DNA of 64,000 bases, taken from contig JAIFAC010000304.1 in NCBI GenBank assembly GCA_026545765.1, positions 1 through 64,000 of the forward strand, given 5' to 3'. Origin of the DNA: Plantago major. Lineage: Eukaryota > Streptophyta > Magnoliopsida > Lamiales > Plantaginaceae. Positions 1 to 11,973 of this stretch are shown one piece after another (the first letter of the stretch is position 1; each line of letters begins with the position of its first letter). The notes under the pieces are model-generated. The model made no database searches and was not told the origin of the DNA. It saw nothing but the letters and a program-made list of their open reading frames with translations. The position numbers and the translations under genes were made by a program.

Positions 1-600
1 AATTTCTCACCGCTTCCGTGATCTTAACAATGGTCTTGTTTAGGACTCACTTGTCCACTAGCTTGTGGGTATTCGACAGATGTGAAGCGTTGTTCAATAA
101 AGATGCCAAATATTCTCGAGTCTGGCTCGAGAATTGAGCACCATTGTCCGAGACCGTAATTTTGGTATCAAAGCGACAAATGATATTCTTCCAAATGAAT
201 GTCTGCGACGCTGCTTTCCGTGATAGTTGCCACAGCCTTCCGCTTTCTACCCACTTCGGTGAAATATTCCACAAGAACAATTAAGAATTTTTTCTGCTGA
301 GTGCCCTCGAATGGCCCGACAATATCAATACCCCATTGATCAAACCGACATGCTATGACCGACGAATCATAGGGTGTGTCGATGATGGGGAACATTTGCA
401 TAATATTGACAATCGTGACATCTTCGTGCCTAGCTCATGAATCCTTATCAATGGTAGGCCAAGAATAGCCTTGTCAAATGATCTTCCGAGCAAGAGTTCC
501 TCCTAATAGCTTCCAATGTGAATTTCTCGAGCACAATCTTCGCTTTCATGCGGACCCAAACATCTCAGATGAGTGCTCATGAAGATTTTTATACAAATCA
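1..600 (-). pseudogene. Gypsy integrase region (Tat fossil)
   Basis: Minus-strand reading gives integrase signatures: a stretch like the H2C2 region (ARKII..GY.WPTIDKD), then WGIDIVGPF, and further on VSDNGAQF. These are the N-terminal zinc region and the catalytic core typical of plant gypsy integrases, which insert the cDNA into the genome. The core continues to the window edge, so the C-terminal end is not seen. The region is broken in several places. Confidence 0.8.
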
Positions 601-710
601 TCCCCAAGTAGAAAATATATGTTTGCTCTGGTCAGATACCTCGACTCCGGATCACCGGTAATGATCCGTCTCGAGATAAATAAAGATATCACCATCCAGC
701 TTTCTTCGCT

Positions 711-1180
711 TCAATTATCATAACATCGAGTAGGACTCATGACGAATGAGTCTGTATAGTGAGGGATAACTCTCCTCAGGTTCAGTAGTCCGCTATGACG
801 ATAATTTGCCGTAGCCGTCCGCCTTTCGTTCCATGCCCTATCAAACTTCTCCAGGGTAAACTCATCAAAGAGACTGACTTCCCGCTTAAGTAACTCAAGG
901 TACTTGATCATTGAAGGGCCCTTTGTGGCAAAAGTACCAGAAAATTGGGCTTCAACTAACTGTGAGTCCGCAAGCTTTGAGTTTCGAATCATAGGACTTG
1001 GCTAGACGAAGTCCGACTAATAAAGGCAGATTCAAATTTCTCATTATTGGTGACCTTGAAGTCCAAAGATACCGATAGTCAAGTTCCGCCATCGTGGCTT
1101 TTGAGATAGATTCCAATACCTCCTACTCTTCCAAAGGATGAACCATCCATTCTAATGTCCAAACATTAGAGGGATGTTCT
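711..1180 (-). pseudogene. Second (archaeal-type) RNase H of the Tat gypsy fossil
   Basis: The reading DSQLV followed about ten residues later by ATKGPSMIKYLELLK matches the later part of the extra RNase H domain that Tat-lineage gypsy elements carry between the first RNase H and integrase. It is separate from the RT-linked RNase H further right. The domain is partly eroded and its N-terminal portion is hard to read. Confidence 0.7.
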
Positions 1181-1436
1181 TTCGTTCGAGATCTTTGTAA
1201 GCTCCCGAGTTTCCAACCTTTGTTCCTCCATCTCTTTAACATCCGAATCGGAGTTGTTAGTACCGGATTCCCTTGTGAGATCATCAAGAAGGAACATTTG
1301 GTTTACCCGAGATTCCCCCCATGATGTAGTCCGAGATTGATTGATGAACTGTGCATCCTCAAGGTTTTCGGGGCTGATCTTCGGCGAAACTGGCTTTCGG
1401 TTGATCCGCTTGGTAATTAGGCATTCAAATGCCTAT

Positions 1437-4400
1437 TTATCCGGACTTTCTCCGACTACCAAGGTATTCTGCTAGGAAGTCGGCAATGACTTGAGCTTTC
1501 TTGGCTGTCGGAGCCTGATAGTTAATGTCGTATACGCTTAGCTCAATCGCCCACTTAGAGAGTCGTCCGGATTGGTCAGGCTTTCCCAGGACCTGTTTCA
1601 AAGGTTCCGTAGTTAGTAATACTATTTTATGAGACTTGAAATATGGCTTTAATCGCCTTGCGGTGTAAACTAGAGCATATGCAAATTTCTCAATCTTCAC
1701 GTATCTTGTCTCCGCCCCAGCAAGGGCTTTACTAAGATAGTAGATTGGCAAGTGATCATTAGCTTGAACCCGTACCAATACGGAACTCATTGCCCCTTCC
1801 ATAACTGCTAGGTAGAGGTAGAGTGGTTCTCCTTCAACGGGTTTGGAGAGCAGCGGAGGGGAACGGAGGTACTTTTTCAAATTCTCAAAAGCCTCAGAAC
1901 ATTCCGTGGTCCACTCAAAGCTCTCTCCTTTCCGGAGAATTTTGGAGAACGGAATGTTCTTCTCTGCGGATCGCGAAATAAAACAACTTAAGGACATGAG
2001 ACGTCCGATAAGTTGTTATACCTCATTGAGGTTCTTCGGATGAGGCAGATCTAGGATTGCCTTAATCTTCTCGGGATTTGCGCTTATCCCTCTCTCTGTG
2101 ATTGTTGGTCCAGATAACGGCAAAGTAAAAGACTAGGGGTGAATAGTCTTTAAAACTTTTGTCGATAATAAATATTTCGATATCGAATGGATATCATACA
2201 TAGAATCGAAAAGGAAGACTTTAATAAAGATAAGTGTAGAAACTTAATAAGTGTGTGTGTGTCAAGTATAAATACGTAAATGTAAATGACACAAAGAAGT
2301 ATAGTGGTATCTCGAGGTGGCGAATCCTCCAACTAATCCACTTCGTCTATCGTAGACCTAGAATTCACTAGAACAGATAATTGAGATAACCTTACAAAAT
2401 CCTATTCTAAGATTCTCGAACAATTGGTTCCCAACCAAAAGTTCCCTGAGTTGTTCCTCAGCTTCTTCACCAAGTACTTCCTATACCGTAAACCTTTGAG
2501 TTGTTCCTCAGCTTCCCAAGCTAAGTACTTCCTATACTAAAAACCTTGAGTTATTCCTTAGTTTCCAAATCAAGTACTTCCTATACTCTAACCTTGGAGT
2601 TATTCCCCATTTTTCAACCTAAGTACTTCTGACTCCACGGCTTTTGGTGTCGGTTTCGCTCGAGTTGTCGATGAGCGCCTTAATAACTTTTCGCTTATTC
2701 AGATAGCTCTGTGAACTGTTATTTAATACACTTTACAGATGGTATCTAGTTCGATTTATCGACCCAAGTCTTATGATATCTGCTCAAGAGAATGAATCTT
2801 ATAGTTGATCTTTTTATTCAACTCCTTTACGTATAGCTTTGCTTGTTTCGGATCGTGACACTTAGAACTTCAGGTTTACTCAAGATCACAAGCTTTAGTC
2901 GCAATGTAAAGCTTTGATAATAAGTAAGAAGCTTTGAGAGAGTAAGATCGAGATCGTATGTTTTAGCGTATTCGTGTTCGAGTCAGGTTCCGTGTGTTCT
3001 CTCAAGTCGTCTAAGTGTTGATATTTATAGATGAATTTGAGTGCCGCTTGAATAGTATCCGTTAGCTCAAATTCAAACTATCGATATCTCGTATAGTAAT
3101 CGCAGGTTTTGTCTTCTTCTCGTTGTTGCCGCTTTTACTCGACATCTCTCCGTCCCGCATTAAATGCATCAGATTATACTTTTTGTCCAGAGTGTCAACT
3201 TAACTATGCATCAGACGTAGACTAGACTTGTTGTCCGATTCTTTGCACGCCCTTATCTTCATTCTTCGTGATACCACTTGTATTGATTGAAACAACCTTG
3301 TTTCTTTTCGTAAACGTGTTTAACGCTCAAGGTATCTCGAGAACGTATATCTGTGGACACTTTCCTTGCCTTCGATATGTATCTCATTTCTCGATATCTC
3401 TTGTGACATGTTTGTTTCAAACTGCTTATGCCTACAAGATATCCGCTAAGATATCCAATAATGATTCGAATCTTGTGCGCTTTCTTCAAATCTTCAAAAG
3501 TTGTTGAAGCTCATTGATGTCTTCTTCGGTCTTCTTCATAAAATAAAATTACATTTTGAGACCTAACATCCTATACAAGATTAGCTAGACTATCATACTT
3601 AGTGGGTTTCCTCTTTACAATGTTCAAGTGAACCAAGAGTACTAATCACCTTTCTGAGACTAAGATAAGTCATCATGTTGCTGAACAAAATCTAAACAGA
3701 TATTCTAACAAAATATCTAACAGTGATCATGTAGCCCAAAAACTTTCCGCCCTTCACTCCGAAGGTACACTTCTCCGGATTGAGTTTCATTCCGTACTTC
3801 CTGAGGATAGCGAAGCATTTATTCAAGTGTTCTATATGATGTTCTTCGGTTTTGCTTTAGACGAGCATGTCGTCTACGTATACCTCCATGGTCTTGCCAA
3901 TTTCTTCCTTGAACATCTGATTCACCAGTCGTTGGTAAGTTGCTCCTGCGTTTTTCAATCCAAAGGGCATCACTTTAAAGCAATATACCCCTCCCGCAGC
4001 AAAGAAAGTTGTTTTCTTAATATCCTCCTTCGCCATCCGAACCAGTAAGCCTTGATACGCGCCCATGAAACTCAAGAACGCCAGCATCCAAATTGTGAGA
4101 ATCAACCAATTGGTCAATCCATGGCAAAGGGTATGGATCCTTTGGGCAAAACTTATTTAGCCTGGTGAAATCATTGCACATCCGCCATTTGCCTGGTGAC
4201 TTTTCTACTAGAACCACGTTGCAAACCCAATCAGAGTAACGGACCTCTTCAATATGTCCTGCTTTCGGGAGTCGATCAACTTCGGCGGATATGATGGCAT
4301 CCTTGATAGGACTGAAGTCCTTTCTCTTCAGGCGGATATATTTAATCGAGGGATCCATGTTCAGACGGTGAACAGCGATCCTCGGATCTATGCCCTTTAG

Positions 4401-4445
4401 GTCGTCAGTACTCCAAGCAAGGACATCATCGTTATCTCGAGACAA
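1437..4445 (-). pseudogene. Gypsy reverse transcriptase and RNase H, split by a solo LTR
   Basis: The RT half (about 3857-4445) reads KAGHIEEVRYSDWVCNVVLV, MPFGLKNAGATYQRL and the YVDDMLV active-site box. The connection and RNase H half (1437-1997) reads LYLYLAVMEGAMSSVLVR, YYLSKALAGAETRY and ELSVYDINYQAP, typical of plant Tat elements. The two halves face each other across the solo copia LTR at 2103-3722, whose GTGAT duplications show it landed in this gene. RT copies the RNA into DNA and RNase H removes the template. The gene is broken. Confidence 0.85.
2103..3722 (-). mobile_element. Solo copia LTR (1,620 bp) with GTGAT target duplication
   Basis: Starts TGTTGGTCCAGATAACGG and ends in TCTAACA, the same ends as the LTRs of the two long copia elements further right. 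GTGAT lies directly on both sides (2098-2102 and 3723-3727). No internal copia sequence is present, so it is a solo LTR left by LTR-LTR recombination. By eye it resembles the LTRs of the element at 44.6-60.3 kb more than those at 23.4-39.1 kb. It also has the roughly 46-bp tandem units of this LTR family at 2443-2640. Its composition is more CG-rich than its relatives. Confidence 0.93.
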
Positions 4446-5100
4446 GCAACGAGCTTCATCTCCACTTCCGCATTCATCTCTGTCCCGATCCTAGTCTTTT
4501 TATCCCGGCGCCCAACAACAAGCTCAACTTCCCTGAGAGTTTCATGAGGCTCGATCCGTGCAGTTTTAGGAAACTTCTCCTTCTGGCTCCCCACCCCAAT
4601 GTTAGGATTCTCTTTCTTTGGTGGAAGAACAGTGTGCGGATCAGAAGTCACAGTGACTGCCAACACTGGTGCGGTAGCTCTCCTTGTGGACATAATATAA
4701 CACTCCCAAGCTTCTCGGATGTTCCCCACTTCCTCTCCAACTCCGCACGGGGTCGGGAATTTCATCCTATTATGGAGGGTGGAAGGTATAGCTCGGAATT
4801 GATTGAGTCCAGGACGACCAAAGATGGCATTGTAGTCAAAAGTTCGATCCACAACTACAAAATGGACTAGTCAGGTTACTCTTTACGGATGTGTTCCGAG
4901 TGAAACATGAGGCATGAAACTCCTAGAGGCGTCAGCCTCCTCCAAACCCTAACTGGAGGTATCGACTTCTCATATCGGATTCTCAGATTCATCCGATCTA
5001 TTATTGATCGGGAGATGATGTTCGAGGAACTCCCGTATTTACCAGATCTGTTTACTCGACACGCTGCAATGGTTAAATAAACCACCAATGAACATCCAGA
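4446..5100 (-). pseudogene. Gypsy protease region (Tat fossil)
   Basis: The reading FDYNAIFGRPGLNQFRAI followed by KFPTPCGVGEE and ECYIMSTRR matches the C-terminal part of the aspartic protease and the linker to RT in Tat/Retand-type elements, where the usual wording is YNAILGRPWLN. The N-terminal catalytic part should lie near 4900-5100 but is only faintly readable. Position between gag and RT supports the call. Broken. Confidence 0.6.
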
Positions 5101-5249
5101 TCCTCTATGTCTTCGCCTCCGCCGTATGAGGAGGGATCTCTACTATCATCAAAGTATATAGCATTTGTCCTCGAATTGCTGGAGCAAAGATATGATCCGC
5201 CATTTTTCCGGAGATTCGAGTTGTCCGCTTCAAGGCTCGTATTTATCGC

Positions 5250-7050
5250 CTCAGCTGATCCGCCTTTCTATGGTGTTGATCACTCCACCGTATGAAGGCT
5301 TCTCCATTTCGACGCCATCATCGCATCTATACGGGTGTCGGTCCGTAGGCGGGCGGTGGGCTGGAGGTGGCAATGATAGAGGCGTGGCGTGGCTCGTAGC
5401 TCTATCATCCCTTTTTCCTTCCGCCTTATCACGCCTAGAAGACTCATCCATATAGACGCGTTTCTTCCAACTTTCCTCTCTTATTAAATGTTCAAACTCG
5501 TTGCTTGAATGCAATCGTCTGCCCTATGACCACGGCTCTTGTAAAACTTGCAATACCCTTTGCATTCTTGTTCTTCCGATTGTTGTGAGAGGGCTTTCGC
5601 CATTGGACATCCAAATTCTTCTCAATAATAGTTGCCAAGATGTCGGATCTTGGTCTATTGAGACGGTATAATCCGTGACATCTCCTCATGACTCCTTTCT
5701 CTGTGGAAGCTCTTATCTCGTGGATCCTTCCTAATCAAACTTATTAGGGCCGTGTTTTGTTTTATCGGCTCCTTTCCTTCGATCCTACACTCATCGGAAC
5801 ATTCCTTCTGCACTCTCTCCATACATTACTTCTTCACAGATGTCATCAAAATGCTTTTCACTCCTTACTTCCTGCTAGAAAGTTTTCGGAGCTCGAGTTG
5901 AAAGTATTAGCATACAGTGACGGACCTGCTCCTTAATATTGTGTGGCTCAACTCAAGAACTTCCGCTAAAGCGATCTAGGAAGGTCCCGAGATCCTCTTG
6001 CTTCTTCGGATAACTTCGCCAGATGCTCGACAAGGCGCTTTCTTCTTTTCGATTTTTCAAATCGTACGTAAACTTGGAAGAGAGGTCCGATAAGACCTTA
6101 TCGACTTGTTTGGCAATGCAGGTACCAATCCATGGTCATCCAAGAGAGTAGATGAGAACGTGAGAGCTTTCGTTTGTCAGCCATCCCCTTGAATCCATCT
6201 TACTATCAGAGATTGTCAAGTGTCCAATGGGACAAGCATCCCGTATTAGTATTCCAAGTTCTAATCACTAGATCCAAGTTCCTGCCTTTGCTTTTCTCTC
6301 ATGATTTCATTACACAAAGGGTTTGGTGCTCTAGTAGCTACCGCCATGATCCTTTACTAGGCGTCCGAGATTTAAAATCTAGCCTCCAAATCTTTTTGCC
6401 GAGCATAGATTTCTTCTCAGATTCATAATCTCCCCCCTAGGATGAATCGCTACATCCGCAGGGAGCTCTATGCTTCCCGTTATCCTCCTCCGATACTCTC
6501 TCCTACCGCTCGACTTCCTTCATCCCTAACTTGTGAGGTAGATGCTCTCGATCTAGAAGGTTCCGCAGATCCTCCGAGGGTAGCCGATTCTCCAACCTCT
6601 CTGGATCTGGACGCTGCCTATTCCTTGATAGGCGGCTCTTGAACTGGAGTAGCCATCGGAGTGGCTTGCCGAGGATGGGCATAGTTAGATTCGAGGCAAC
6701 CTCGATTATCGTGAGCAATCTATCGAATCGAGTCTCACTTAATCCAAGGTCACTAGTGCGGACGATGCGACCATCGCATAGTAAACCTGCTCACCCGTAG
6801 TGGGGCCTCGAGCTTCGCCGAGAAACTCGCACGACCCTCCTCCATGGTTCTTAGGTACAATGTTCTAAGGAGTATTACGGATTCCCCAAGGAACGCTCTT
6901 CCTCATCGAGGATGGGCTTACATGTGACCATCGCCGGATATCTCCCTCCAGCTGCCTTTCACCATGTGGCTCTTTGTCCTCTATTACGGACGTCTGCTGG
7001 TCGGGGGTGGAGTCCCCACGCTCGTAGCATCGGTTTATGCCGCCCATCTT
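5250..7050 (-). pseudogene. Gypsy gag region (Tat fossil)
   Basis: Lies between the primer-binding site and the protease, where gag is expected. The minus-strand reading is polar and rich in R, E, D and P. It includes a motif like the plant Retrotrans_gag core (LSSKFTYDLKN.. near 6060-6100), which in intact relatives precedes the nucleocapsid. No clear zinc knuckle is visible. Badly eroded, with many breaks. Confidence 0.5.
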
Positions 7051-7091
7051 GTTCTTGCCATCACCGACCTAAGCACGGACCTTTTGTAAAG

Positions 7092-7109
7092 TTTCCCACA
7101 CGACGGCCA
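7092..7109 (-). promoter_or_regulatory. Primer-binding site of the Tat gypsy fossil
   Basis: On the minus strand, just inside the LTR end, the sequence TTGGC..GTCG.TGTGGGAA resembles the TGGCGCCGTCTGTGGGAA leader seen directly after the 5' LTR in Tat/Retand-type elements. It fixes this LTR as the 5' one. Confidence 0.6.
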
Positions 7110-7112
7110 AAA

Positions 7113-8060
7113 TGTCGAGGATTTAACCTCGAACACTAACTAACTAAACTATTACAACCAACCTAGTCTAAGACCCACCTCCTACTTAAAGTCCGAAGCA
7201 GTACCTGTCCGAGCTAGAGTACCTGGAAGGACTAAGGGGTTAGAAGGTTACCCGATTATGTATGTCAATCCGGTAAGAGACTTTACTCAAGAGAGAGTTG
7301 GGAGCTCTCAATGTAATAGTTATGAGGAAGGTTATAATATCAATATGACTTGGAAGAATTACTTATGACTTAGGAATTATGTCTTACCTTAAGGTCTTGG
7401 ACCTTGTGCTATATTTATAGAGACCATATCTAATGAGATGACTCATACGATGGTGCTAAGTGTATGCTTCAGATTTGGACACCAATGTTACCTTTGGCCC
7501 ACAACCCAATAGTGAACAGTAGCCTACATCCGATTAATGGGCCTGGGAGGGTAGTTTGGACCTTTTCCTCCGAGAGTACTATCTCGCTTGTTTCGTCCGT
7601 GTTAGTCCCTCTAATGATCTGCTTGTTTCGTTGATCCGCCTTAGGTAACTCCTGTCCGAACCGTAAGTTTCACGGAAATATCTCTAGTGGTTCTATTATA
7701 TACGTTTGGTCTTAATGTGGTGGTGGCATCCGAGATTCTCTCGTCCGGTCCGTTTGGCAACCTAGGACTGACAGTTTGTGGTACTTGGAAGGACCATGTG
7801 ACCTTTTGTCAGGTTCGTAAGTCGACACCTAGCTTGGCCTGACTTAATGAGAAGGTGTGTCGACAAGTACTAGTCGACTGGAATGGTTTTCCTTAGTTGA
7901 CAATTTGAAGGTCGGACTAGTACCGAATTGGCTATTTCAATTTTGATGCGCTCTAGACACGCCTATGGCGCCTTAACGGATTCGACACACGTCAGATCAA
8001 CAAAACGCAAGCTGATCTTTCAAAATTGCTGACGCGATATAGCTAATGGTACACTGCCCG
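7113..8060 (-). repeat. 5' LTR of the Tat gypsy fossil (right border approximate)
   Basis: Begins on the plus strand with TGTCGAGG next to the primer-binding site. It contains a minus-strand TATA box, CTATAAATAT, at 7411-7420, as expected for the LTR promoter. The outer border is not certain because the partner LTR is outside the window; 8060 is an estimate. Confidence 0.6.
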
Positions 8061-8480
8061 CGAATGCACCAACTTTGCTATTGCAAAATCAAACCAAATA
8101 CAGATTATAAGTACGTATGAGTTACGGAAAAGAGCTTGTCACTAGCTATGCCCTCATCCGGATATATACTAATTAGAGGTAAAGACTGATGCAAGTTCAC
8201 AACGATCAAGCATGCTCAACGACTGTGATAACAATATGTCACAATACAAGTTATTAATGTAATCCTCCTAACTCGTATTATTGAATACGCGCCTATTGGT
8301 CTCGCGATCGCCGAAGATCAATAATGCTTCTTCGAATTAAAAGTGAGATTGAAATATCTTAGTGTGTACAATGCTTGGAATTGAAAATATGAAAGTAGAT
8401 GTAATGAAGATATGTCCTAATGACTGATACAAGGGTCCTGTTGAAATGGTAGGACAGATAGTTTTTGTAAGTAACTATAT
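8061..8480. other. Unassigned AT-rich spacer
   Basis: Nothing recognisable. It may be the outer end of the Tat LTR on the left and, on the right, the rest of the gypsy LTR whose other part lies at 8994-9490. Confidence 0.4.
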
Positions 8481-8487
8481 AGGTCAT

Positions 8488-8993
8488 TATATGGCCTTTC
8501 TTGTGCTACCCAGTGTTAAGTGGGTATTATTGATAGATTGGATAGGAGTGAGTGGTTATGGCAGGAGCAAAATGTTTTGTTGTATGCAGTCTATGGCTTT
8601 GGCTACAGGTCTCTTTTTGTACCGGAAGTGTGCTGGGCCATTTTGGCACAGGTGGGCACTTCTATGGCTTATACCTGGTAGGTTTGTTTCTATGAATGGG
8701 CAAGGGACTATGGCACAACATTGGCACGGTAGTGGTTCATCAGCTAGAAGCCTGACTCGGAAAGGGTTTGCAATGGGCACATGGTGGCACAACAGATGGC
8801 ACTCAGTTTACGGATAGGATGTCCAATTCTAGGTCTTTTGTTAACACTAGAAGGCTTACATCATTGCCTTTATCTTACTTTTGGGTTGTAATATGTAAAA
8901 GGTATTTGTTGTTTGCGGGTTCTCACAAACCGCCATGATGTGCTAATATAATATCCAAGAGCCTTGGCTCTTTTATTTAAAAAAAAAAAAAAA
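8488..8993 (+). mobile_element. Short A-tailed retroposon, probably a 5'-truncated LINE
   Basis: About 500 bp ending in GGCTCTTTTATTT followed by an A-run at 8979-8993. The 7-bp word AGGTCAT occurs just before the proposed start (8481-8487) and just after the tail (8993-8999), consistent with a short target duplication. The A-tail lies about 6 bp from the TATA-like box of the gypsy LTR piece on the right, which suggests insertion into that LTR. Only 3'-untranslated-like sequence is present, so no protein domain supports the LINE call. Confidence 0.4.
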
Positions 8994-9490
8994 GGTCATA
9001 TTTATAGATCAAGGAAGAAGAATTAGAAATCATGGGAAAAACTGCCAGAAAAATGTGGGTTGAATCTGTAAAACAGGTGTCACCGCGGTGAGGAAATTTG
9101 GGGAATACTCCTCACCGTGGTCTGGCCTTTCTGTCCGCCATTCTGTTAATCTAGACCGCGTTAAGCCTGTTTGGATGTGGTGCTCACCGCGGTGAGCCTT
9201 GTGTCCGGAAACTCCTCCACTTTTCCCATTTTCTCCACTTTTATGTCCCTTTTCCAACCTCCATGTCTCTTCGAGTAGTGGCCCACTAACTTGGCCTTGT
9301 GGTGCTTCTAGAAGGTTTTGAAGTCTTCTTTGCACTTTGGTCCCCCATTTCCTTGCCAATGACGCTAAGACACCTGAAAATGCACAAAAAACCCAAACGT
9401 GACACGGAACAAAAAATACTAAATAAAGGCTAAAAGACGTAACAAAATACGGAAAAAGGCACTAAATGAGTCGTTAAAATATCGACTCAT
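8994..9490 (-). repeat. Gypsy LTR fragment with CG palindromes
   Basis: Read on the minus strand it starts TGATGAGTCG at 9490, like the TGATGAGCCCG start of the Athila-like LTRs at 16.6 and 21.1 kb. It contains CTCACCGCGGTGAG (9183-9196), TCACCGCGGTGA (9080-9091) and a related half site near 9110. A minus-strand TATA box, CTATAAATA, lies at about 9001-9010. The layout of palindromes, then TATA, matches the other gypsy LTRs although the palindrome word differs. It abuts copia gag sequence at 9491. Confidence 0.65.
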
Positions 9491-9518
9491 CAAAGAGCTG
9501 ATTGAGAAATTCAAACAG

Positions 9519-10004
9519 ATGAAGAGGTCTATGAAACCACTGGAAAAAGAGAATTATCAGTTGAAAGAGACTATTGTTCACTTGGAGATTGCACTTACCA
9601 GGAGAGAAACAGATGTTGAAAAACTTCTGACAAAATTGCACAAGGCTGAATCAATTATTGCTAAATGGAACTCGAGTTCTTCCATGCTCAGTGAGGTAAT
9701 GGATCAAGGTAACCAAGGAACAACTGGTTTAGGGTATCAAAACCTAACTTGTGATGCTACTGTTGATACTGACTGTACCAAAGACAAGACAAAAACCTTT
9801 GGTTTCCTAAAAGATGCTCCTATTTTTGTTAAAGAAAATGATGGCAAGGTGAAAACCCACAAGAAAACCTTTATCTGTCAATTCTGTTTGAAAACTGGGC
9901 ATAAGAAACCTTTTTGTTACCTTTACAAGAAGTCTTTGGTTAAAACTCAGAACCCAAACACTGAGGAGTGTTCAGAAGCTGTTAAGAAAACTGAGAAAAA
10001 ATGA
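9519..10004 (+). pseudogene. Copia gag C-terminal remnant (coiled coil plus zinc-knuckle-like)
   Basis: Open for about 160 codons. The first half is a charged coiled coil (EKENYQLKETIVHLEIALTR). SSSMLSEVMDQGNQGTTGLGY matches a phrase common in Sirevirus Gag, and FICQFCLKTGHKKPFC is a CX2CX4HX4C zinc knuckle that would bind RNA in the particle. The N-terminal gag core is missing. Confidence 0.7.
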
Positions 10005-10469
10005 TGGAAAAGCTTCAGGTTCTAGAGTTTAGAATGTTAAAACTATAGTTGATTCAACATCTGCTGTAAAATCCAAGAAAAATACAAGAATGGTTTGGAA
10101 ACGAAAAACTGAGTTGGTCTGTTATATGGTAGTATTTGTTGTCTCTTCTAACAATGCAGGATTATGGAATGAAAATGGCTCTAAGGACATGACTAATACC
10201 TCAGACTTCATGGTTGATAAATCTCCTGAACCTATGTTGAAAGACCATGTTTTGTGTGCACAGTTTGATGAGCAGGTAACTGGATCAAACCCAAGCACTA
10301 GATGTGTTGATGACACTATTACTTCAACCCTTAAACCTGTTGACTCTATAATCCCTCATTTCTGTGAGGTTGAATCTTTTATTGAGTATGTCTCCAGCAC
10401 TACAAAACCTGTTTCAAGTTTTTTCAATGAAAGAAATACTACTTAAAATAGTATTTACAGTTGGACAGG

Positions 10470-10827
10470 TGAGTTTCACAACCATATAAGTGATGGTCTG
10501 TTTTCCCTAGAAAGAAACTTGGTATCATGGTTTAGCAGAAAATGAATTGATGTTTACATATCTATTGTTGAACTTAAATGTGTGATCTCTAGTAGTTGTG
10601 TCACTCAATTGCCATGTGTGAATTACTTGATAACTGATTTAGTTGGCATGAGTGACAATATCCTAATGCTTTGTGATAACAACAGTACTGCCATCATAAA
10701 TCCTACCAAAAGGTTTCATTCCAGTAGTTATCTAAGTAAAGCACAAGTTGTTGATACCCAGCATACTGATTCCCAAAAACAACTTGGTAAGTCACTAGGG
10801 TGTGAGAGTATTTTTGGTCGACAATAA
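10470..10827 (+). pseudogene. Copia RNase H remnant
   Basis: The reading NLVSWFSRK, then SSSCVTQLP and LCDNNSTAIINP matches the copia RNase H core (SWxSKKQ.., CDNxSAI). It follows gag remnants closely, so protease, integrase and reverse transcriptase are gone from this copy. Broken. Confidence 0.65.
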
Positions 10828-10849
10828 TCTCTCATTTTGTGCACTACGT

Positions 10850-11970
10850 GATTAGACAGGTTGGTTGCACTGGTTACTTAACATCACAGTCCAGCAGTGT
10901 ATTTTTGTTTGTGATGTGTTTTCATGCTTATCTGTTTTTCTTTCTAGATGGTTGATTTTTGACAAGAGTGTCATGCATCTTGCTTGAAGAAGGGTACTTG
11001 GAAAGACTTTGAATCTCAATACTGGTGTCAGCACATTTCTTTCTCTCCTTTGCCTTACTGCAATTTTTTGTGTCATGGAAGCAAAAAAGATGGAAAAATA
11101 GCCCAATGGAGGCCACTGCAAAAGACCCCAATGTAGGTCAAATGGAAAAAGAGCCCAATGGAGGCATATTTTTACTTTATATTTGTTGGGAATCTCTGGG
11201 TTTACCATATTTCCTTAAATCTTGGAATTTTGACTCTCTAAGACTACATTGAGTCCCTTTTTGGAAACTTAAACATAGCCCAACACTTGCTTCTTGTTTT
11301 TAAAATTATGCAGTCATGTGCTCATCTCTTCTCTTCTCTCCCTATGTGCTTTGGGTCAGTTAAAGAGTTCAGTGTTTCTAGGCCAAGTATTCCCTATTCA
11401 AGTGAGATACTGCATGTCTTAATTGTCTTTGTTTCTTTTTTTGAGTCAATCATAGTTTCTATTGAGGGGGAGTGGTTTTTGCTTGTTTGCTTGCCAAGTA
11501 CATCCGTGTTTAGGCTAAAGGCACCATTATTTCAACAATAGCTTTTTGAACCTCGGTTTGTCACTCGAATCATGATACTGAGAGTCTTTCAAACGTAAGA
11601 TTTTCAATCACTTATGTGTTTTTAATCCTCTAATTTTGTCTCCTTGTTTTTAAGAAGAAAATCTTTTATTTTTGGTACTGAAGATTTACTGCAATTGTTG
11701 ATTTAACACCAGATTTGACAAAGCCACAAATTAAGCATTTTTCGTGTACCGGTTCCGAATAGGCACATACCAAATAGGTTCAATGATTACCTAAACTGTT
11801 ACAACCTTGGGAACCGGTGCCTTTTCTTGATATCTTCAACCCTCTTTAAAAATCCACTTACCAAAATCCCTCGTCATTACCTTTCAATATCCTTCCTTCC
11901 GAAACCCTCACTCCACACTCACACTCCATCTTCCTACTCTCTCTAACCTTCTCTCTAAAAAACCAAGAAC
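10850..11970 (+). other. Copia fossil spacer between RNase H and the extra ORF
   Basis: No protein domain recognised. Near 11099-11166 the phrase AGCCCAATGGAGGC is repeated. A GAGGGGGAG purine run at 11464-11472 resembles the internal purine tracts of Sirevirus-type elements. Confidence 0.45.
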
Positions 11971-11973
11971 ACC

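Larger units (their letters stand above)
1..8060 (-). mobile_element. Ty3/gypsy Tat-lineage LTR element, 5' part (fossil)
   Basis: Minus-strand gypsy fossil that runs off the left edge of the window. From right to left it shows a 5' LTR, a primer-binding site, gag, protease, reverse transcriptase with RNase H, a second RNase H and integrase. The second RNase H between RT and integrase is what places it in the Tat lineage. A solo copia LTR splits the RT region. The element is clearly broken, with many breaks, and looks old. The 3' end and 3' LTR lie outside the window, and the right-hand LTR border is approximate because no matching duplication can be checked. Confidence 0.85.

Noticed and set aside
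3259-3507. Frames within the solo LTR on both strands
   Set aside because: They lie in a non-coding LTR and are not conserved in the other four LTRs.
8446-8817. Open plus-strand frame of about 120 codons
   Set aside because: Composition is random-like (W/H/G rich), no motif, and it lies inside the proposed retroposon's non-coding DNA.
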